Assembly (NCBI RefSeq): GCF_001270065.2
Contig: NZ_LFYT02000010.1
Coordinates: forward strand, 1-64,000
Direction: 5' to 3'
Length of the DNA stretch: 64,000 nucleotides
DNA from: Limnohabitans planktonicus II-D5
GTDB taxonomy: Bacteria; Pseudomonadota; Gammaproteobacteria; Burkholderiales; Burkholderiaceae_C
In this document: piece after piece, positions 54,930 through 64,000 of the stretch
Layout of the letters: each line of letters opens with the position of its first letter
Numbering within the stretch: the first letter of the stretch is position 1
The notes under the pieces: model-generated
Told to the model about the DNA's origin: nothing
Seen by the model: only the letters and a program-made list of their open reading frames with translations
Databases searched by the model: none
Translations under genes and position numbers: made by a program

Positions 54930-55515
54930 GTAGGAGCCAGCCCTGCTGGCGATGCGGGCGTTTGCGGGTGATCGCTTGCAGGGCAAGCGCCTACAAAACG
55001 TCTTTTGGTTTGTTGTAGGTCGGCGGTCGAAGACCCCGACATGGGGTCTGTGCCGAAGCCTGCAACGTCGGACTCTGCGAGTGCCGACCTGCGAAGCAGC
55101 CTGTGGTAGGCCCCAGCCCTGCTGGCGATGCGGGCGTTTGGGGTTTGCGGGTGATCGCTTGCAGGGCAAGCTCCTACAAAATGCATTTTGGTTTTTGTAG
55201 GTCGGTGGTCGAAGACCCCGACATGTTGCCTGCGTCGACCCGCTCAACGTCGGACTCTGCGAGTGCCGACCTGCGAAGCAGCCTGTGGTAGGCCCCAGCC
55301 CTGCTGGCGATGCGGGCGTTTGGGGTTTGCGGGTGATCGCTTGCAGGGCAAGCTCCTACAAAATGCATTTTGGTTTTTGTAGGTCGGTGGTCGAAGACCC
55401 CGACATGGGGTCTGGGCCGAAGCCTGCAACGTCGGACTCTTCGAGTGCCGACCTACGAAGCTGTCTGTTGTAGGACCCAGCCCTGCTGGCGATGCGGGCG
55501 CTTGGGGTATGCGGT
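54930..55515 (-). repeat. Composite REP plus double-hairpin repeats, three units and a partial fourth
   Basis: Units begin at 54930, 55106, 55288 and 55470 (176-182 bp). Each has a REP-type half (GCCAGCCCTGCTGGC hairpin in copy 1, CCCAGCCCTGCTGGC in the others, then GCTTGCAGGGCAAGC and CTCCTAC or CGCCTAC), a short AT-rich link that in copies 2-3 contains the palindrome CAAAATGCATTTTG, and a 78-bp double-hairpin element (copy 1 at 55015-55092). The double hairpin is in the opposite orientation to the tandem array. The block lies between the tauA 5' side and the CobW gene 3' end and runs up to its stop. The 54629-54929 stretch before it shows no gene I can support. Confidence 0.9.
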
Positions 55516-56568
<1,053 letters not shown>

Positions 56569-56581
56569 GGTGGGGGCAGTC

Positions 56582-56657
56582 GTAGGTCGGTAGCTTTAGC
56601 TCCGACATGGGGGCCTCCGGCGAAGGCTTCATGTCGGGGCTAAAGCCGCCGACCTAC
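56582..56657 (+). repeat. Single double-hairpin element with variant inner arms
   Basis: A 76-bp element bounded by GTAGGTCGG (56582-56590) and CCGACCTAC (56649-56657). Hairpin 1 keeps the GTCGG/CCGAC clamp with inner AGCT/AGCT arms; hairpin 2 keeps the clamp with GGCT/AGCC arms. It lies in the 129-bp gap between the CobW and amidohydrolase genes. Confidence 0.88.
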
Positions 56658-56697
56658 GAACACTGGCCTGTGGGTTGGTTTCTTTGGGGTCAGCAGA

Positions 56698-58368
56698 TCA
56701 GGCCGCTTGCGCTGGGAAAATCTGGCCGCCCAGCACGGTGCCCCAGACCCGGGCGTCCTTGAGTTTTTCACCGCCCAGGGTCAGCGGGTTGTCCAGCAGC
56801 ACACAAAAGTCGGCGCGTTTGCCCACTTCGATGCTGCCAATTTCGTGGTCCATCTTCAGGGTCCAGGCGGCACCCAGGGTGATGGCGTGCAGGGCTTGCG
56901 GCACCGTGAGGCGTTCTTTTTCGCCCAGCACGCGGCCTTTGGGGGTGATGCGGTTGACGGCGCACCAGGCTGTGAACAGCGGGCCCAGCGGCGTGACCGG
57001 GGCGTCGGAGTGGATGGCCAGTGGCACCCCGGCGGCCAGGGCGCTGCCGCAGGCATCGAGCCGGTGGGCGCGGTCGGGCCCCATGGTCATTTCGTAATGC
57101 TGGTCGCCCCAGTACCACAGGTGGTTGGCAAACAGGTTGGCGCACAGGCCCAGGCTGGCCATGCGCCGGAACATCGGGGCATCGACCATTTGCGCGTGTT
57201 GCAGGGTGTGGCGGTGGTCGGTGCGCGGGGCGCGGGCCAGCACGCGTTCCACCGCGTCAATCGCCGCCAGGCTGGCTTCATCGCCGTTGGTGTGGGTGTG
57301 GATGTGCAGGCCTGCGCGGTGGTAGATCTCGAAATCGGCCTCGTACTGGCTGGGCGCTGTGACCCAGATGCCGTTGGGTGCGCCGTTGAAGTGGCCGGGC
57401 CAGCGCATGCGCGCTGAAAAGCCCTGGATCGAGCCGTCCAGCATCATCTTGACCAGGCCGTAGCGCAGCTTGTCGGTGTTGCGCTTTTTCATCTGGTTGA
57501 CGTGCTCGGCGCCTTGCGTGGCACCGTGCGTGCCATGAAAAGCCTTGAAGGCGGGCAGGATGCGCACGCAGCATTCGTCTTGGGCCAGGGCCGATTCCAG
57601 CACCGCGCAGTCGGCTTCGCTCAGGGTGTTGACCAGGTCGGTGGCGGTGGTCACGCCCTGCATCTTGGCCAGGCGCGCAAAGTTCATCATGCCGGTTTCG
57701 TCCATCGGCGACATGAGCCCGGCCGTGCCCACATGGCGCATGACCAGGTGCATGGCAGCGGGTTCCTGCAGCTCGCCATTGGGGTGACCCTTGCGGGGGC
57801 CATCCTTGAATTTGACGACGCCTTCGACTTCGATGTCTTCGTCGATCTCGGCGATGCGCAGCATGGGGTTGTTGACGTTCATCAGGTGGCCGTTGGCGTG
57901 CGCAATCACGATGGGGCGGGTGCTGCTGGCGCGGTCCAGGTGGTCCACCGTCATGCGCTCGCCGCCAAAATAAATCGGGTCGAACCCCCAGGCCAGCAAA
58001 GGCTTGTCGGCCGGTTCACCGCTTTGCTGCATCTTTTGGTCGATTTCGATCAGGCGCTGCACCACGGCTTCCATGGAGCGCAGGCCTTGGACGGTTTGGC
58101 CCCAGGGGTTGAGGCGGTCAAACCAGCCCAGGTACTCCAGGTCCCACATGCCGCCTTCCTTCAAGTGGCAGTGGCCCTCGACCAGGCCAGGCATGAGCGT
58201 GCAGTCGGCAAAGCGGGTGTCCAGGGTGTAGTCGCCCCACTGGGCCAGTTCGTCCAACTGGCCCACGCCCAGGATGCGGCCATCGCGCACCGCCACATGC
58301 GTGGCCGAGGCCTGCATGGGGTTCATGGTGATGATCTCGCGGGCCACATAAATGGTGGTGGTGCTCAT
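56698..58368 (-). CDS. Amidohydrolase (YtcJ-like)
   Basis: 556 residues from ATG 58366-58368; the open frame extends further, but MSTTTIYVAREIITMNP is the family-like start. Metal-dependent hydrolase of the amidohydrolase_3/YtcJ group. Metal motifs: LMPGLVEGHCHLKEG near residue 65, HIHTHTNGDEASLAAID, HTLQHAQMVDAP and PLAIHSDAPVTPLGPL; the C-terminal SIEVGKRADFCVLLDNPL closes the beta sandwich. The substrate is unknown. It lies 31 bp after the dipeptide ABC operon in the same direction and may process an imported compound. Confidence 0.9.
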   Translation of the reverse strand: MSTTTIYVAREIITMNPMQASATHVAVRDGRILGVGQLDELAQWGDYTLDTRFADCTLMPGLVEGHCHLKEGGMWDLEYLGWFDRLNPWGQTVQGLRSMEAVVQRLIEIDQKMQQSGEPADKPLLAWGFDPIYFGGERMTVDHLDRASSTRPIVIAHANGHLMNVNNPMLRIAEIDEDIEVEGVVKFKDGPRKGHPNGELQEPAAMHLVMRHVGTAGLMSPMDETGMMNFARLAKMQGVTTATDLVNTLSEADCAVLESALAQDECCVRILPAFKAFHGTHGATQGAEHVNQMKKRNTDKLRYGLVKMMLDGSIQGFSARMRWPGHFNGAPNGIWVTAPSQYEADFEIYHRAGLHIHTHTNGDEASLAAIDAVERVLARAPRTDHRHTLQHAQMVDAPMFRRMASLGLCANLFANHLWYWGDQHYEMTMGPDRAHRLDACGSALAAGVPLAIHSDAPVTPLGPLFTAWCAVNRITPKGRVLGEKERLTVPQALHAITLGAAWTLKMDHEIGSIEVGKRADFCVLLDNPLTLGGEKLKDARVWGTVLGGQIFPAQAA

Positions 58369-58399
58369 GGCAGTTCTCCTCAAAATTATGGCCAGCGCT

Positions 58400-59406
58400 T
58401 TAGCTGATCGTGGGCAAGGGGTAAAGGGCCTGACCGCTGTCGGACACGCGGTGGCAGGCCACATGGTGGCCAGGCAGCACTTCGCGCAGGGGTGGGGGCG
58501 CAGCGCGGCAGGCGTCTTCGGCAAAGGGGCAGCGACCGGCAAAACGGCAGCCACTGGGCACATTGAGCGGGCTGGGCGGGTCGCCTTGCAGGCGGATGCG
58601 CAGTTTGCGTTTTTGTCCGCGTGCATCCATGGAGGGTGCAGCCGACCACAGAGCCAGCGTGTAGGGGTGCAGCGGCCGCGCAAACAGGCTCTCGCGGGGT
58701 GCGCGCTCGACGAATTGCCCCAGGTACATGACGGCAATGTCATCGCACATGTGGCGGATCACGCCCAGGTCGTGCGAGATGAACAGGTAGGTCAGGCCCA
58801 GCTCTTTTTGCAGCCTTTGCATCAGGTTCAAAATTTGCGCCTGAATGGCCACGTCGAGCGCTGACACGGGTTCGTCGCACACCAGCAGTTCGGGCCGTCC
58901 GGCCAGAGCCCGGGCCAGGGCGATGCGCTGGCGTTGGCCGCCCGAAAACTGGTGCGGAAACAGCTGCATTTGCTCGGGCCGCAGACCGGCTTGCAAGAAC
59001 AGCGTGCGCGCCAGGTCGTCACGCTCTGCGGGCGTGCCCACGTTCATCAGGTCCAAGGCATCGCGAATGGCCTGACCTGCGCGCACCCGGGGGTTGAGCG
59101 AGGCAAACGGGTCTTGAAACACCATTTGAAAGCGTTTGCGCTGCAGCCGCAGGCCTTCGCCTTGCAGTGTGCTGATGGGGGCGTCGCCCAGCGCCACATG
59201 GCCTGCAGTTACCGGGGCCAGGCGCATCACGGCCAGGGCGGTGGTGCTTTTGCCCGAGCCGCTTTCGCCCACGATGCCAAAGGTGCGGCCGCGTTCGATG
59301 TCAAAACTCACGCCGTCCACGGCTTTGAGCACGGTTTTGGGTTGGAACAAGCCGCTTTTGAGCGGGTAATGCACGCGCAGGTCTCTGACCTGCAGCAAGG
59401 TCTCAC

Positions 59407-59410
<4 letters not shown>
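58400..59410 (-). CDS. Dipeptide/oligopeptide ABC transporter ATP-binding protein (DppF type)
   Basis: 336 residues from ATG 59408-59410. Walker A GESGSGKSTTALAVMRL, signature FSGGQRQRIALARALAGRPELLVCDEPVSALDVAIQAQIL. The C-terminal oligo_HPY domain has GCRFAGRCPFAEDACRAAPPPLREVLPGHHVACH, whose cysteines are typical of Dpp/Opp ATPases and may hold an Fe-S cluster. It overlaps the DppD-type gene by 4 bp and is the last ABC gene before the amidohydrolase. Confidence 0.93.
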
Positions 59411-60438
<1,028 letters not shown>

Positions 60439-60454
60439 GCGGGTGTCTTCGGGC

Positions 60455-61366
60455 TCAGCGCAAATGCATTTTGGGATTGAGCGCGTCGTTGAGGCCATCG
60501 CCCACCAGACTGACCGACAACACCGTCAGGAAAATCGCAGCGCCAGGCAGCGTCACCGCCCACCAGCACTCCAGAATGTGGCGGCGGTTGGAGCCGATCA
60601 TCATGCCCCAGCTCATCACGTTGGGGTCGGACAGGCCCAGAAAGCTCAGGCCCGCCTCAAACAGAATGGCCACGCCCACCACCAAGGTAGCCGAGACGAT
60701 GAGCGGTGCCATGGCGTTGGGCAGGATTTCGCGCCAGATCAGGCGCCAGTGGCCCGCGCCCATGGTGCGGGCTGCGTTGACGTATTCGAACCCGCGCAAT
60801 CTGATGAACTCGGCCCGCGTCAAACGCGCTGTGCCGGTCCAGCTGACCATGCCGATGGCGCAGATGACCACGCCCAGGCTGGGCTGAAACAGTGTGACCA
60901 GCACCATGGCAAACAGCAAGGCAGGCAGCACCTGAAACAGCTCGGTCAGGCGTGACAGCATGGCGTCGATCCAGCCACCAAAGTACCCGGCCAGCGCGCC
61001 TACGGAGATGCCAATGACCACGGTGATGGCGGCCGAGCTGACGCCCACCAGCAGCGTGGCACGGCCACCGATCAGCATGCCTGCCACGATGTCGCGGCCC
61101 AGGTAATCACTGCCCAGCCAGTAGCGCGAGTCCACAAACGGTTCATGAAACGGGGGGGCCACAATGCCAAACGGATCGACGGCATACCAAGCGGGGCCGA
61201 CCAGCATGATGAGCATGATCAGGATGAGCGAGACCAAGCCCAGCATGGCGGCCTTGTTGCCGCGGAACACGCGCCAGGCTTCGCGCCAAGGCGACAGCAC
61301 GGGCGCAGCCTTGAGTGCCTGTGCTGTTGGTGTGGTGGGGGTGGAAGCGGGTGGGGCAGTCATCAT
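60455..61366 (-). CDS. Dipeptide/oligopeptide ABC transporter permease (DppC type)
   Basis: 303 residues; a second ATG lies 3 bp inside the first. The OppC N-terminal segment (WREAWRVFRGNKAAMLGLVSLILIMLIMLVGP) is followed by the periplasmic loop with YWLGSDYLGRDIVAGMLIGG and the transport motif NAARTMGAGHWRLIWREILPNAMAPLIV. FEAGLSFLGLSDPNVMSWGMMI is diagnostic. Six membrane segments. It overlaps the DppB-type gene by 4 bp. Confidence 0.94.
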   Translation of the reverse strand: MMTAPPASTPTTPTAQALKAAPVLSPWREAWRVFRGNKAAMLGLVSLILIMLIMLVGPAWYAVDPFGIVAPPFHEPFVDSRYWLGSDYLGRDIVAGMLIGGRATLLVGVSSAAITVVIGISVGALAGYFGGWIDAMLSRLTELFQVLPALLFAMVLVTLFQPSLGVVICAIGMVSWTGTARLTRAEFIRLRGFEYVNAARTMGAGHWRLIWREILPNAMAPLIVSATLVVGVAILFEAGLSFLGLSDPNVMSWGMMIGSNRRHILECWWAVTLPGAAIFLTVLSVSLVGDGLNDALNPKMHLR

Positions 61367-62340
61367 TGGGCACGCAAACGGGGATCAATCCAGCGGTAGC
61401 TCAAATCGGTGAGCAGGTTCGCCGTGATCACAAACAGGGAAGAAAAGGTCAGCACGCCCAGCAAGGTGGGGTAGTCGCGCCCGAGGATGGCGTCCAGCGC
61501 CAAGGTGCCCAGGCCGGGCCAGGAAAACACGGTCTCCACCAGCACGGCCCCCGAGATCAGGTTGCCAAACTGCAGTCCTGCAATCGTGACGATGGGCATC
61601 AGGGCATTGCGCAGGGCATGCTTGAAGACCACCACCGCCCCGTTCAGACCCTTGGCGCGGGCGGTGCGCACATAGTCCGAGCCCAGCACTTCGAGCATGC
61701 TGGCACGCGCCAGGCGGCTGTACTGGGCCAGATACACCAAGGTCAGCGTCAGGGCAGGCAAGACCAGATGGTGCAGCACATCCAGGGCTGCGGCCCAGCC
61801 AGTGGCACCGTAGTTGCGCACGTCGTACATGCCTGAAATAGGCATCACCGGCCAGACTTTGCCAAACAGGATCACCAACAAAATGCCGGTCCAGAACACC
61901 GGCATGGCCAGGCCCGCGAGTGAAAAGACAGTGACCACTGCGCTGGAAAAGCTCTTGGGCTTGAGCGAGGCAAACACCCCCAGCAAGGTGCCCACCGCAA
62001 TCGCCACCAACAAGGCCGTCAGCACCAACAAGATGGTGGGGCCAATGCGCTCGGCGATCAGGCTGCTGACGGGCTTGTTGTAGGTGTAAGACATGCCCAG
62101 GTCACCGCGCACGCTTTTGCCCAAGTAGGTGATGAACTGCTCATGCAGGGGCTTGTCCAGCCCATAGGCCTTCTTGATGCTGTCGATCACGGCCTGGTCA
62201 CCACCGCCCATTTCACCGGCGATGACACTGGCCGGGTCGCCCGGCGCAGCATGGATCAAGCTGAAGTTGATGGCCAGCACGGCCACCATGAGACCGGCGG
62301 CCACAGCCAAGCGGCGAAGGATTGAGAAAAGAATGTTCAA
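61363..62340 (-). CDS. Dipeptide/oligopeptide ABC transporter permease (DppB type)
   Basis: 325 residues. The N-terminal segment MNILFSILRRLAVAAGLMVAVLAINFSLIHAAPGDPA, the long periplasmic loop (LDKPLHEQFITYLGKSVRGDLGMSYTYNKPV) and the motif DYVRTARAKGLNGAVVVFKHALRNALMPIVTI are typical of DppB/OppB. It follows the binding-protein gene across an 88-bp gap with a large hairpin. Confidence 0.94.
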   Translation of the reverse strand: MNILFSILRRLAVAAGLMVAVLAINFSLIHAAPGDPASVIAGEMGGGDQAVIDSIKKAYGLDKPLHEQFITYLGKSVRGDLGMSYTYNKPVSSLIAERIGPTILLVLTALLVAIAVGTLLGVFASLKPKSFSSAVVTVFSLAGLAMPVFWTGILLVILFGKVWPVMPISGMYDVRNYGATGWAAALDVLHHLVLPALTLTLVYLAQYSRLARASMLEVLGSDYVRTARAKGLNGAVVVFKHALRNALMPIVTIAGLQFGNLISGAVLVETVFSWPGLGTLALDAILGRDYPTLLGVLTFSSLFVITANLLTDLSYRWIDPRLRAQ

Positions 62341-62358
62341 AGTACTGCTTTCAAACGC

Positions 62359-62405
62359 ACCACCCCACCGAGCGCACCCGGGTGGGGTGGGCTCGGTGGG
62401 GTGGT
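62359..62405 (-). terminator. Long GC-rich hairpin between the binding-protein and permease genes
   Basis: A perfect 15-bp stem (arms 62359-62373 and 62391-62405; left arm ACCACCCCACCGAGC) around a 17-nt loop that is itself GC-rich. There is no T run on either side, so it is more likely a transcript-stabilising or attenuating structure than a simple terminator. Confidence 0.75.
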
Positions 62406-62428
62406 CAGGCCAGACAAGCCTTGCGGCA

Positions 62429-64000
62429 TTAGCCTTTCACGCTGGTGTCGGTGATGCCATCGACCAGACCCCAGATGCCAGCAGGGCGGTTTTGCAGCTT
62501 GGCGTTGAAGGCCATGTTGAAGTTGAATTCCAACAAGAATGCCACCGGGCACTCGTCCACAACGATTTTTTGCATCTGCGAGTACATGGCCTTGCGCTTG
62601 GCCATGACCGGCTCTTTGCCAGCGGCAGCCAGCAACTCGTCCACCTTGGGGTTGCTGTAGTTTTGCGTGTTGGACCAGATGATGCCGGGCTTGATGTTGG
62701 AGCTCAGCCAAGTGCGGTGCACGCCGATCACCGGGTCGCCCCAGTTCCAGACCGAGTCGACCGTCATGTCAAACTGGTGTGAGGAGATGCGGCGCGCCCA
62801 AGTGGGGAAGTCGGGCGAGGTGCGCACATTGACTTCAATGCCGACTTTGGCCAGCGCCACCTTGGCGTATTCCTGGATCACTTTGCCCTCGGTGGCTCCG
62901 GGGATGAAGTCCAGGTCCAGCGTGAGCCGTGTGCCGTTGGCACCGGGTTTGTAGCCCGCATCGTCGAGCAGTTTGGCGGCCTTTTGCAAATTCAGGTCAT
63001 ACTTTTCAACCTGTGGCTCATAGAAGGGGCTGCCCGATGCAATCGGGCCGGTGGAGCGGCCATGCACCTTGCCCAACAGGGTTTCGGTCAGGTATTTTTT
63101 GTCCAGCGCAAAGTTGATCGCCTGACGCACCCGCTTGTCGCTGAGCTTGGGGCTCTTGGTGTTGAAGGCCAGCCAGATCAGCGGTCCAATGGCCGGGGCC
63201 ATTGTGGCCACCGTCACATTCGGACTTTTCTTGGCGCGTTCCAGCAGGCCGGCATCGGTGAGTTCGGAATGGATGTCGATTTCACCGCGTTCGAAGGCCA
63301 GCATCATGCTCGACGAATCCTTGAATTCGCGCACGATGATGCGGTCCAGCTTGGGTGCGCCTTTCATAAAAAACTTGTCGAAGCGTTCCATCACGATGAA
63401 TTCACCCGGCTTGAATTCCACGAGTTTGAAGGGGCCTGAGCCCACCGGGTTGGTGTTGCGTGGGTGGATCTTGACGTCGGTGCCATCGCCAAAGATGTGC
63501 TTGGGGATGATGGGTGTCAGCGATGTGGACATGGCCAGCAGCAGCGCCGGATGGGGCTCTGACAGGCGCACCACAGCGGTGTGCGGATCGGAGACGGTCA
63601 CCGCATTGACCGGCCCATACATGGTCTTGAAGGGGTGGTTGTCGCGGATGGTCTCGATGGAGAACTTCACGTCTTCCGCGGTGATGGGCTTGCCATCGTG
63701 GAAAACAGCGTCTTTGCGCAGGTACAGCGTGACGCTGCGGTTGTCGGGCGACAAGTCCCAGCGCTCGGCCAGGTAGGGCTGTGGCTTCCAATTGGCATCC
63801 ATGCGGATGGGTGATGCAAACAATTGGGCAGAGGGCATCATGGTGGCGATGCCGCTTTGTACGGCCGAATTCAGGTGCCGGGGTTTTTGTGTGGTGCCAA
63901 TCACCACCACACCCCCTTTGGCAGCTTGTGCCAATGCCTGCATGGGAATGCCCATGATGCTGGCGGCAGAGCCTGCAGCTGCCAATTTTAGAAAGTCTCT
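62429..64000 (-). CDS. Dipeptide/oligopeptide-type ABC substrate-binding protein, 5' end outside window
   Basis: 524 codons are visible and the frame is open to the right edge; the ATG at 63985 is not the true start. The edge codons read RDFLKLAAAGSAAS followed by IMGIPMQALAQA, which looks like the h-region of a twin-arginine signal whose first Arg lies just outside. SBP_bac_5 signatures: PYLAERWDLSPDNRSVTLYLRKDAVFHDGKPITAEDVKFSIE, NPVGSGPFKLVEFKPGEF and VRQAINFALDKKYLTETLLGK. It binds peptides or other solutes for the downstream permeases and ATPases. Confidence 0.93.
   Translation of the reverse strand, partial: RDFLKLAAAGSAASIMGIPMQALAQAAKGGVVVIGTTQKPRHLNSAVQSGIATMMPSAQLFASPIRMDANWKPQPYLAERWDLSPDNRSVTLYLRKDAVFHDGKPITAEDVKFSIETIRDNHPFKTMYGPVNAVTVSDPHTAVVRLSEPHPALLLAMSTSLTPIIPKHIFGDGTDVKIHPRNTNPVGSGPFKLVEFKPGEFIVMERFDKFFMKGAPKLDRIIVREFKDSSSMMLAFERGEIDIHSELTDAGLLERAKKSPNVTVATMAPAIGPLIWLAFNTKSPKLSDKRVRQAINFALDKKYLTETLLGKVHGRSTGPIASGSPFYEPQVEKYDLNLQKAAKLLDDAGYKPGANGTRLTLDLDFIPGATEGKVIQEYAKVALAKVGIEVNVRTSPDFPTWARRISSHQFDMTVDSVWNWGDPVIGVHRTWLSSNIKPGIIWSNTQNYSNPKVDELLAAAGKEPVMAKRKAMYSQMQKIVVDECPVAFLLEFNFNMAFNAKLQNRPAGIWGLVDGITDTSVKG

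Noticed and set aside
54528..54971. 147-codon plus-strand frame upstream of and antisense to tauA
   Set aside because: It begins inside tauA on the opposite strand and ends in the REP region; no family character or ribosome-binding site was found.
58369..58743. N-terminal extension of the amidohydrolase
   Set aside because: It overlaps the DppF-type gene out of frame; the ATG at 58368 matches the family start.

Overview
The window reads as a chromosomal segment of a GC-rich betaproteobacterium, most likely a member of the Burkholderiales close to the Comamonadaceae. This is inferred from protein character and from conserved gene orders: argF-argD-DUF3579, rpsT/murJ/sirB1-like, perM-hda-HAD-pcnB-folK, DUF47-pit, rpsP-rimM-trmD-rplS and xseB-ispA-dxs. 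No rRNA, tRNA or CRISPR was seen. Coding density is high and most gene junctions overlap by 4 bases or lie within 20 bases.

Layout. 1-2.7 kb is an accessory patch: the right part of an ISL3-family element that has cut off the 5' part of a DUF262/HNH-like gene, followed by an intact HNH endonuclease gene. 2.8-10.3 kb holds a lytic transglycosylase, a two-subunit molybdenum hydroxylase (isoquinoline-oxidoreductase type) and the tryptophan-to-anthranilate operon kynB-kynU-kynA. 10.6-33.9 kb is mostly housekeeping: arginine synthesis, ribosomal proteins, murJ, purM, hda, pcnB, folK, phosphate uptake, the rpsP operon and the isoprenoid operon xseB-ispA-dxs. It also carries a small Rieske oxygenase/EamA/sulfurtransferase operon.

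34.1-46.9 kb is the most coherent specialised locus. It contains a TakP-like TRAP transporter split by a ModE-type regulator with a periplasmic-binding-protein-like domain, a tungstate ABC transporter (tupBCA), a GAF/Fis-type regulator without an AAA+ domain, and a tungsten aldehyde oxidoreductase operon. That operon is a four-cluster ferredoxin, the W-pterin subunit and the FAD subunit, followed by a MoaD/ThiS-like protein and an unrecognised 99-residue protein ending in Gly-Gly-Gly. The genes suggest coupled metal uptake, cofactor maturation and aldehyde oxidation.

46.9-64 kb is catabolic and transport oriented: a DAO-type flavoprotein with an NTF2-like protein divergent from a MocR regulator, a taurine-type ABC operon (tauABC), a CobW GTPase with a hexanucleotide-encoded His/Asp/Gly tract, an amidohydrolase, and a dipeptide/oligopeptide ABC operon that runs off the right edge.

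The main non-coding feature is a family of structured repeats. Each element has two hairpins built on a constant GTCGG/CCGAC clamp with interchangeable inner arms. It occurs as a ten-unit tandem array of about 124 bp per unit (50.6-51.8 kb), as composite units with a REP-type sequence (54.9-55.5 kb), as a variant single copy (56.6 kb) and near 6.9-7.0 kb. The inner-arm changes are compensatory between copies, which suggests that folding is what is conserved.
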